A DNA stretch of 61,268 bases, from the NCBI GenBank assembly GCA_903904605.1, contig CAIVDC010000031.1, positions 1 to 61,268 on the forward strand, written 5' to 3'. The position numbers were made by a program, and so were the translations under genes. This stretch comes from an uncultured Sterolibacterium sp. Its GTDB lineage: Bacteria > Pseudomonadota > Gammaproteobacteria > Burkholderiales > Rhodocyclaceae. Positions within the stretch are counted from its first letter, which is position 1, and each line of letters begins with the position of its first letter. The notes beneath the pieces are model-generated. The model was not told the origin of the DNA. It saw nothing but the letters and a program-made list of their open reading frames with translations, and ran no database searches. Positions 53,393-61,268 of the stretch are shown in pieces.

Positions 53393-54466
53393 ATGGCGCA
53401 CGCCCAGCTCGAAAACCTCAACATCGAGTCCTTCGACTTGATGCCCTCGCCGGAGGAAATTCACGCCCGCCTGCCCCTGTCGGATGAGGTCGCGGCCACC
53501 GTCTCGGGCGGCCGCAGCGCTCTGCAGAATATCCTCGACCGGGCCGACAAGCGCCTGTTCGTCGTCGTCGGCCCCTGCTCGATCCACGATCCGGTCGCCG
53601 GTCTCGACTACGCCAGGCGCCTGAAGCGACTGGCCGACGAGGTGGCCGACACGCTGTTCCTGGTGATGCGCGTCTATTTCGAGAAGCCGCGCACCTCGAT
53701 CGGCTGGAAGGGCTATATCAACGATCCGCGCATGGACGATTCCTTCCACATCGAGGAAGGCATGCTGAAGGCGCGCGAGTTCCTGATCCGCATCAACGAA
53801 CTGGGCGTCCCGGTGGGCACGGAGGCGCTCGATCCGATCGCGCCGCAATACCTCGGCGATCTGATCAGCTGGACGGCGATCGGCGCACGCACCAGCGAAT
53901 CGCAGACGCACCGCGAGATGTCCTCGGGATTGTCGACGCCGGTGGGTTTCAAGAATGCCACCGACGGCGATTTCACGGTGGCGATCAACGCCATCCTCTC
54001 CGCATCGAGTCCGCACAGCTTCCTCGGCATCAACGCCGCCGGCAACTCGGCGATCATCCGCACGCGCGGCAACCGCTATGGTCATATCGTGCTGCGCGGC
54101 GGCGGCGACCGGCCGAATTACGATTCAGTCAGCGTCTCCATGGCCGAGCAGGCGCTGGCCCGCGCGGGCTTGAAGCGGAACCTGGTCGTCGACTGCTCCC
54201 ACGCCAACAGCTACAAGAAACCGGAGATGCAGCCCCTGGTGATGGCCGACTGCGTCAACCAGATCCGTCAGGGCAACAACTCCATCGTCGGCCTGATGCT
54301 CGAGAGCTTCATCGAGGCCGGCAGCCAGCCGATTCCCGCCGACCTGTCGCAGCTGAAATACGGCTGCTCGGTGACCGACCCTTGCATAGACTGGCCGACG
54401 ACCGAGAGAACCGTCCGCGCGGCACGGGACGCCGTGCGTGACATCCTGCCCAAACGCACCGCCTAG
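53393..54466 (+). CDS. aroG: 3-deoxy-7-phosphoheptulonate synthase, type I
   Basis: A 357-residue DAHP synthase of the AroF/G/H class that joins phosphoenolpyruvate to erythrose 4-phosphate, the first step of aromatic amino-acid synthesis. GPCSIHDP, VYFEKPRTSIGWKGYINDP, GARTSESQTHREMSSGLSTPVGFKN and VDCSHANSYK carry active-site and metal residues. ATG directly follows the mfd stop. Which of the three feedback types it is cannot be read. Confidence 0.95.
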   Translation: MAHAQLENLNIESFDLMPSPEEIHARLPLSDEVAATVSGGRSALQNILDRADKRLFVVVGPCSIHDPVAGLDYARRLKRLADEVADTLFLVMRVYFEKPRTSIGWKGYINDPRMDDSFHIEEGMLKAREFLIRINELGVPVGTEALDPIAPQYLGDLISWTAIGARTSESQTHREMSSGLSTPVGFKNATDGDFTVAINAILSASSPHSFLGINAAGNSAIIRTRGNRYGHIVLRGGGDRPNYDSVSVSMAEQALARAGLKRNLVVDCSHANSYKKPEMQPLVMADCVNQIRQGNNSIVGLMLESFIEAGSQPIPADLSQLKYGCSVTDPCIDWPTTERTVRAARDAVRDILPKRTA

Positions 54467-54477
54467 GAGACCCCGCC

Positions 54478-55710
54478 ATGTCCCTGCCAAAGCCTCTCGT
54501 CCTGCCTTTTCGCGGCCTGCGCCCCGCACCCGGTCAAGCCGCAGCGGTCGCCTCGCCACCCTATGACGTGCTGTCCACTGAGGAGGCGCGGGTGCGCGCC
54601 GCAGGCTTGCCGTGGAGCTTCCTGCACATTTCCAAGCCGGAAATCGACCTGCCGCCGGGCACGGATCCGTACGCCCCGGAGGTCTACGCCCAGGCGGCGA
54701 ACAAGCTCGCGCAGATGATCAAGGCCGGCATCCTGCGCCGGGATGAAGAGTCCTGCTACTACGCTTACCGGCTGGTCATGGGCGGCCGCGCGCAGACCGG
54801 CCTCATCGCCGTCGCGTCGGTCGCCGATTACGAGAGCAACCGCATCCGGAAACACGAGTTCACCCGGCCCGACAAGGAGGATGACCGGGTCCGCCAGATC
54901 GAGGCCGTGAACGCCCAGACCGGGCCCGTGCTGCTCGCCTATCCGGCATCGCCCGGCGCCGATCAACTGCTGCGGCAGGCCGCCGAGGGCGAGCCCGCGG
55001 CCGACGTCACCGCCGCGGACGGCATTCGCCACACTGTCTGGGTGATTCGCGATCGGGAACTGATCGCCGATATCTCCGCCACCTTCGACGCCATGCCGGC
55101 GCTCTATATCGCCGACGGCCATCACCGTTCCGCGGCCGCTTCACGGGTCGCGGCCGGCAGGTTCGGCGCCGGCGGGTCCGACTATTTTCTGGCCGTTATT
55201 TTCCCTCACCACGAGATGCGCATCATGGATTACAACCGGGTCGTGAAGGATCTGAACGGCCTCACCGAGGCCGGCTTCATCGAGCGGATAGGCGAACGCT
55301 TCGCAGTCCTGCCGGCGGCCGCGCAATGCCGGCCGGGCAAACCCGGCGAGTTCGGCCTGTATCTGCCCGGACGCTGGCTGCTGCTCACGATCCAGCCGGA
55401 CCTGATCCCGCGCCACGATCCGGTGGCGCGGCTCGATGTCAGCCTGCTCTCGGACAATCTCCTGGCGCCAGTCCTGGGAATCCAGGATCTGCGCCGTGAC
55501 AAGCGGATCGACTTCGTCGGCGGCATCCGCGGCCTGGCCGAACTCGAGCAGAGGGTCGACAGCGGCGAGATGGCGGCGGCCTTCGCGCTTTATCCGACGC
55601 GCATGGAAGACCTGATGGCGGTGGCCGACGCAGGCTGCGTGATGCCGCCGAAATCCACCTGGTTCGAACCCAAGCTGGCCGACGGACTGGTCTCCCACGT
55701 CCTGGATTGA
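54478..55710 (+). CDS. DUF1015 family protein
   Basis: A 410-residue protein of DUF1015 with VASPPYDVLSTEEAR near the N-terminus, RKHEFTRPDKEDDRVRQIEAV, the YIADGHHRSAAASRVA motif and EMRIMDYNRVVKDLNG. Function is unknown; the GHHR segment resembles ParB-like nucleotide-binding proteins. It follows aroG by 11 bases and is likely in that operon. Confidence 0.9.
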   Translation: MSLPKPLVLPFRGLRPAPGQAAAVASPPYDVLSTEEARVRAAGLPWSFLHISKPEIDLPPGTDPYAPEVYAQAANKLAQMIKAGILRRDEESCYYAYRLVMGGRAQTGLIAVASVADYESNRIRKHEFTRPDKEDDRVRQIEAVNAQTGPVLLAYPASPGADQLLRQAAEGEPAADVTAADGIRHTVWVIRDRELIADISATFDAMPALYIADGHHRSAAASRVAAGRFGAGGSDYFLAVIFPHHEMRIMDYNRVVKDLNGLTEAGFIERIGERFAVLPAAAQCRPGKPGEFGLYLPGRWLLLTIQPDLIPRHDPVARLDVSLLSDNLLAPVLGIQDLRRDKRIDFVGGIRGLAELEQRVDSGEMAAAFALYPTRMEDLMAVADAGCVMPPKSTWFEPKLADGLVSHVLD

Positions 55711-55755
55711 AGAGTCCGCGAGGCGCGCAGGTCGGTCCGACGTCCTGGCGGGGGA

Positions 55756-56634
55756 TCAGACGCGCTGTCGCTCGGCGCGCCAGTTGAGGAACGAGAGCAG
55801 CGCCAGGCCGCCGCCGATCAGCAGCATGCCGGCCAGTTCCAGCGGCGCCACGGCCTCGTCCAGTTGCAGACGCGAGGTGAGAATCGCCACCACCGGTATC
55901 CCCAGCACCGACAGGCTGGCCTGCCATGCCGGCAGTCTCTCCAGCACGTAGAACCAGAGGAACCAGCCCAGCGCCGAACTGAACACGGCGATGAAGGCGA
56001 GGATGGCGATGAACTGCGGCGTCCATTGCGTCGCAGGCTCGGGCACCAGGGCGGCGACGGCGAGCAGCGCCAGGGTGCCGAAGACCATCTGCCAGGCCGT
56101 CAGCGAGAGCAGATCGGCGGCGAGATCATGACGCCAGCGCTTCAGCATGATCGTCCCCAATGCCCAGCTGATGCCCGCCAGAAGGCCCAGGGTCTTGCTG
56201 AAAAGGCTGGCGTGCAAGGTCCAGGGCGCGATGATCAGCAGCAATCCGGCCAAGGTGGCTGACGCCGCCAGCCATTGCCCGCCGCGCACCCTTTCCGCCA
56301 GGAAGGCCCAGGCCAGGAAAAGCGTCCAGATGGGCATGGTAAAGATCAGCACCGAGGTCTTGCCCGGTCCGCCTTCGACCAGCGCCCAAGTCTGGAAAAG
56401 CAGGAAGGCGCCGATGTTGGCGACCCCGAGCAGGATGGTCTTCCGCGGCGCCACCAGCCGGAGCGGCCGCCGCATCAGGATCAGGGCGAGGAAGATGGCG
56501 ACGGTGCTGACCAGGGAGCGCAAGGCGGAGAAGGTGAACGGTCCGACGTAGCCCAGCGCGAGCTTGAGCAGCACCCAGGTGTAGCCCCAGATCAGCGTGA
56601 GCAGGACGAGTGCCAGGAGCGCCCTGGCGCGCAT
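55756..56634 (-). CDS. EamA-family DMT transporter
   Basis: A 292-residue protein with ten predicted membrane helices in two EamA repeats (for example LLTLIWGYTWVLLKLALGYVGP and FIAVFSSALGWFLWFYVLERLPA). Substrate unknown, possibly amino acids or metabolites for export. The start overlaps the tatD stop by one base (TGATG), so it is last gene of the isc-tatD unit. Confidence 0.88.
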   Translation of the reverse strand: MRARALLALVLLTLIWGYTWVLLKLALGYVGPFTFSALRSLVSTVAIFLALILMRRPLRLVAPRKTILLGVANIGAFLLFQTWALVEGGPGKTSVLIFTMPIWTLFLAWAFLAERVRGGQWLAASATLAGLLLIIAPWTLHASLFSKTLGLLAGISWALGTIMLKRWRHDLAADLLSLTAWQMVFGTLALLAVAALVPEPATQWTPQFIAILAFIAVFSSALGWFLWFYVLERLPAWQASLSVLGIPVVAILTSRLQLDEAVAPLELAGMLLIGGGLALLSFLNWRAERQRV

Positions 56635-57419
56635 CAGGACCCCGCCAGCCGCGGCAGCGCCGCCCTGGCGTTGGCGCTCGTCGCCTGGCCGAGCCGCTCC
56701 AGCGTGATACGGCGCAATTCAGCCAGCGTCGCCGCGATCCTCGGCAGCTCGCCCGGCGTGTTCCGACCGCGATTGAGCCAGGCCGGGGGAATATCCGGCG
56801 CATCGGTTTCCAGCACGATCGCGTCCAACGGCAGGGTCGCCGCCAGTTCGCGGATGCGCGTCGCACGCGGCGCCGTCAAAGTGCCGCCGAAGCCCAGTTT
56901 GAAGCCCAGTTTGATGAATTCATCGGCCTGCTGGCGGCTGCCGTTGAAGGCATGCGCGACGCCGCCGGGCACCGGCGTCAGGCGCAATTGCTTGAGCACC
57001 GCATCGGCCGCCCGGCGGACATGGAGCAGCACCGGCAGCCCCAATTCGCGGGCGATCTTCAACTGCTCGACGAGGAAAAATGTCTGCCGCGCAACATCAT
57101 GCGGGAGGACGAAGAAGTCGAGGCCGATCTCGCCCACGGCCACGGCCGGATCGCTGCGGAGCTTCCGACGTAAGGCTTCCAGGTCCTGTTCGAGGGCGCG
57201 ATCGACCCGCAACGGGTGAATCCCGAAGGCGGCGACGCAGCCGGGAATGTCCCGGCAGACGGCGGCGACGGCGTCGAAGTTGTCGCGCGCCACGGCCGGA
57301 ACGACCATGGTACCGACGCCGGCCGATCGCGCCTCGGCGGCCACCGCTTCGCGGTCGGCATCGAACTCCGCGGCGTCAAGGTGGCAGTGGGTGTCGATCA
57401 GCCCGGGCGGATCGATCAT
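56634..57419 (-). CDS. TatD family hydrolase
   Basis: A 261-residue metal-dependent hydrolase. IDTHCHLDAAEFD (HxH), GIHPLRV, GEIGLDFF, LLHVRRA, HAFNGS and ETDAPDIPP supply the TatD metal ligands. Members have DNase activity, or act on other substrates. ATG at 57419 is chosen over 57515, which would run through iscX. The start overlaps the iscX stop (ATGA). Confidence 0.9.
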   Translation of the reverse strand: MIDPPGLIDTHCHLDAAEFDADREAVAAEARSAGVGTMVVPAVARDNFDAVAAVCRDIPGCVAAFGIHPLRVDRALEQDLEALRRKLRSDPAVAVGEIGLDFFVLPHDVARQTFFLVEQLKIARELGLPVLLHVRRAADAVLKQLRLTPVPGGVAHAFNGSRQQADEFIKLGFKLGFGGTLTAPRATRIRELAATLPLDAIVLETDAPDIPPAWLNRGRNTPGELPRIAATLAELRRITLERLGQATSANARAALPRLAGS

Positions 57420-57610
57420 TCCACTTCGTCGATCCAGGCTAGCTGGATGGCTTCGAGAATCTTCTCGCCGCAATGATGCTCGTCTTCCTCGAAACCGGGG
57501 AGCGCCAGCACCCATTGCATGAGATCGGTGAAACGCACGGTCTTGGGGTCGGTATCGGGATGCCGGTCGGCCAGTTCGATGGCGATGTCGAGGCTATCGG
57601 TCCATTTCAT
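57416..57610 (-). CDS. iscX: Fe-S assembly protein IscX
   Basis: A 64-residue acidic protein with WTDSLDIAIELADRHPDTDPKTVRFTDL and LPGFEEDEHHCGEKILEAIQ, the IscX signature. It modulates IscS and binds iron. A larger frame extends to 57871 but the extension is antisense to fdx. Between it and fdx are 115 bases without a gene. Confidence 0.95.
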   Translation of the reverse strand: MKWTDSLDIAIELADRHPDTDPKTVRFTDLMQWVLALPGFEEDEHHCGEKILEAIQLAWIDEVE

Positions 57611-57725
57611 TTCGCCGTCTCCGCCGGGCCGGCCCAGGGAAACGGCGAGTCGGCAAACCGGTACGGGCAAGACCCGCGAACCGGGATCAGCCCCTTGCAG
57701 GGGAAGGAGGTCGGGGGGAAAGTCG

Positions 57726-58067
57726 TCATCGCTTGCCTTCCTTCGCCATGTTGATGGTGTATCTGGGAATCTCGATGACCAGCGGCACATCGCCGACCAC
57801 CGCCTGGCAGGACAGGCGCGAGTTGGGCTCCAGGCCCCAGGCCTTGTCGAGCAGATCCTCTTCGCTGTCAAGCGCAGGTTCGAGCTGATCGAAACCTTCG
57901 CGGATCACCACGTGGCAGGTCGTGCAGGCGCACGATTTCTCGCAGGCATGTTCGATGCTGATGCCGTTGTCGAGCAGGCTGTCGCAGAGGCTCTTGCCCG
58001 GCGTGGCTTCGATCACCGCGCCGTCGGGACAGAGTTCGATATGGGGTAGTACGATGATCTGGGTCAT
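57726..58067 (-). CDS. fdx: ISC-type 2Fe-2S ferredoxin
   Basis: A 113-residue adrenodoxin-like ferredoxin that supplies electrons to Fe-S assembly. HACEKSCACTTCHVV and LSCQAVVG hold the four Cys ligands. Start at 58067 is 16 bases after the hscA stop; an ATG at 58094 would overlap hscA. It is coded between hscA and iscX. Confidence 0.95.
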   Translation of the reverse strand: MTQIIVLPHIELCPDGAVIEATPGKSLCDSLLDNGISIEHACEKSCACTTCHVVIREGFDQLEPALDSEEDLLDKAWGLEPNSRLSCQAVVGDVPLVIEIPRYTINMAKEGKR

Positions 58068-58083
58068 GGTGCCGACTGGATAT

Positions 58084-59967
<1,884 letters not shown>

Positions 59968-59987
59968 ATTGTTTTCTTTAAGGTGCG

Positions 59988-60506
59988 CTAGGCTTCGACA
60001 GCCGTCAGCGCGTCGTCGATTTCGGCAAGGAGCTTTTCCTGGAACATCAACTGGCGCAAGAGATCGGCGGCGGCGGCCGCGGCGGATTGTTCGAACTGCA
60101 CCTGCAACTTCTGGTACTGCAGGGCCATCTCGCTCTTCAAGCGCAGGTGCAGGCGCTCGAGTTCTTCGCCGGCCAGGGCAGCACGCGCCTCGGCCACCGC
60201 TTCCCGCCACTCCATCTGCTGCATCAGGAATTCGGACGACATCCTGCGCTCCTGATCGACCTCGATGCCGCCAAGGGCGAGCAGATATTTGGCGCGGCTG
60301 AGCGGACGGCGCAGCGTCTGGTAGGCCTCGTTGATCTGAGTGGACCATTGCATCGCCAAGCGTCGCTCGGCGTCGCCGAGCAGGACATGCCGATCGGGGT
60401 GGACCTTCGCCTGCGCCTCTCGGTAGAGACGATCCAGCTCTTCCAGGTCCAGCGCATAAGTTCGCGGCAATCCGAACAGGGCGAAGTGGTCTCGGGAAAA
60501 ATCCAT
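59988..60506 (-). CDS. hscB: Co-chaperone HscB (J-domain)
   Basis: A 172-residue J-domain protein that delivers IscU to Hsc[14 protein letters not shown], the HPD motif in KVHPDRHVL and the C-terminal helical [19 protein letters not shown] are present. Start at 60506; the stop lies 20 bases before hscA. Confidence 0.95.
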   Translation of the reverse strand: MDFSRDHFALFGLPRTYALDLEELDRLYREAQAKVHPDRHVLLGDAERRLAMQWSTQINEAYQTLRRPLSRAKYLLALGGIEVDQERRMSSEFLMQQMEWREAVAEARAALAGEELERLHLRLKSEMALQYQKLQVQFEQSAAAAAADLLRQLMFQEKLLAEIDDALTAVEA

Positions 60507-60517
60507 GGCCGGCGGGA

Positions 60518-60841
60518 CTACTGAACGTTGAAGCTCTCGCCGCAGCCGCATTGATCCTTGATGTTCGGGTTGTTGAACTTGAAGCCTTCGTTCAGGCCCT
60601 CGCGGACGAAGTCCAGTTCAGTACCGTCGATATAGGGCAGGCTCTTGGGATCGACCAGCACCTTGACGCCATGGCTCTCGAAGATGTGATCCTCGGGATT
60701 GACGTCATCGACGAATTCGAGCTTGTAGGCCATGCCCGAGCAGCCGGAAGTGCGCACGCCGAAACGCAGGCCGATCCCCTTGCCGCGCTTGGCGAGAAAG
60801 CTGGCCACATGCCGGGCGGCCTTTTCGGTGATGGTAATCAT
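60518..60841 (-). CDS. iscA: Iron-sulphur cluster assembly protein IscA
   Basis: A 107-residue A-type carrier. The three conserved Cys are in [15 protein letters not shown] and the CGCGESF end (CxC). It transfers Fe-S clusters or iron to apo-proteins. It starts five bases after the iscU stop. Confidence 0.96.
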   Translation of the reverse strand: MITITEKAARHVASFLAKRGKGIGLRFGVRTSGCSGMAYKLEFVDDVNPEDHIFESHGVKVLVDPKSLPYIDGTELDFVREGLNEGFKFNNPNIKDQCGCGESFNVQ

Positions 60842-60846
60842 TCAGT

Positions 60847-61230
60847 TCATGCCTCGTGCTTGGTCTTGTAGTCGGCCACCGCCGCCTTGATGGCATCCTC
60901 GGCCAGGATCGAACAATGGATTTTCACCGGCGGCAAGGCCAGTTCTTCCGCGATTTGAGTGTTCTTGATATCGAGCGCCTGGTCCAGCGTCTTGCCCTTG
61001 ACCCACTCTGTGACCAGCGAACTCGATGCGATCGCGGAACCGCAGCCGTAGGTCTTGAACTTGGCGTCCTCGATGATGCCGTCCTTGCCGACCTTGATCT
61101 GCAACTTCATCACGTCGCCGCAGGCGGGAGCGCCGACCATGCCGGTGCCGACGTCGCCGTCGTCCTTGCCGAAGACGCCGACGTTGCGCGGATTTTCGTA
61201 ATGATCCAGTACTTTTTCGCTATATGCCAT
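60847..61230 (-). CDS. iscU: Iron-sulphur scaffold protein IscU
   Basis: A 127-residue scaffold. Cluster-ligating Cys occur in GAPACGDVM, TYGCGSAIASSS and KIHCSILAE, with the HscA-binding LPPVK motif just before the last Cys. Start MAYSEKVLDHYENPRNVG is typical; AGGAGT lies about seven bases upstream. Confidence 0.97.
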   Translation of the reverse strand: MAYSEKVLDHYENPRNVGVFGKDDGDVGTGMVGAPACGDVMKLQIKVGKDGIIEDAKFKTYGCGSAIASSSLVTEWVKGKTLDQALDIKNTQIAEELALPPVKIHCSILAEDAIKAAVADYKTKHEA

Positions 61231-61255
61231 TTTCAGACTCCTGTGATTGCGCAGT

Positions 61256-61268
61256 TCAATGCGCGGCC
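61256..61268 (-). CDS. iscS: IscS cysteine desulfurase, C-terminal codons
   Basis: The last bases of the window read AAH and TGA on the minus strand, the usual C-terminus of IscS (WAAH). The stop is 25 bases before the iscU start. Only four codons are visible, so this rests on context: iscS normally precedes iscU. iscR is outside the window. Confidence 0.55.

Overview
The window is 61 kb of GC-rich chromosomal DNA from a Gram-negative bacterium, most likely a betaproteobacterium and plausibly in or near the Rhodocyclales. The evidence is the OmpA-UbiG-Gph order, an ssrA whose tag reads ANDERFALAA, the Alr-RadA and TsaB-RimI-UDG blocks, the IscS/U/A-HscBA-Fdx-IscX order, TonB and outer-membrane proteins, and a Sec lipoprotein. 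Taxonomy is inferred from gene content only. Almost all genes are housekeeping or core metabolism; the accessory part is a few patches.

Layout. 1-2000: the end of an OmpA-family gene, a strong terminator, ubiG, gph and tmRNA (ssrA). 2000-2940: a scar in which the first ~47 codons of a tyrosine recombinase next to ssrA run directly into a 3'-truncated asmA on the opposite strand. 3055-8517: a DUF4197 protein and a two-gene unit of a LysM-FecR protein and a CHASE2-PAS-GGDEF-EAL protein. 8800-14673 (minus): an FtsX-like permease, radA, alr and a LysR regulator, divergent from lplT. 16205-20428 (minus): a LemA/TPM trio, then tsaB-rimI-udg and a small secreted protein. 20628-22669: OmpR/EnvZ-type two-component system. 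22769-30598: a secreted lectin-like protein, an intradiol dioxygenase, and facing it a six-gene minus-strand unit (nitrate/sulfonate-type ABC importer, Gfo/Idh oxidoreductase, DUF993 aldolase-like protein, TIM-barrel epimerase-like protein). This looks like an uncharacterised catabolic locus. It lies directly downstream of ispD-ispF-thpR.

32580-35187: a complete AmmeMemoRadiSam triad (MEMO1-like, AMMECR1-like, radical SAM), whose function is not established, followed by a PAP2 phosphatase. 35971-41388: a TonB receptor with a small His/Cys-containing exported protein upstream, a type II haloacid dehalogenase, an AbrB-family membrane protein and a Tat-exported dienelactone hydrolase. 41411-43020: a DUF3391/HD-GYP protein with a small partner. 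43314-48901: a Sec-exported RHS/YD-repeat protein of about 1,700 residues ending in an intact DUF2235 (Tle1-like) lipase domain, overlapped by a small signal-peptide-bearing gene that is a good candidate immunity gene. 49038-55710: an outer-membrane protein, mfd, a DAHP synthase and a DUF1015 protein. 55756-61268 (minus): EamA, TatD, iscX, fdx, hscA, hscB, iscA, iscU and the last codons of iscS.

The most interesting loci are the RHS-DUF2235/immunity-like pair, the intradiol-DUF993-Gfo/Idh-ABC locus, the AmmeMemoRadiSam triad, the ssrA integrase/asmA scar, and a phased direct-repeat array upstream of ompR. Start codons were moved from the longest possible ORF wherever homology, signal peptides or Shine-Dalgarno sites favoured an internal start. 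Family assignments are by recognition of motifs, without database searching.
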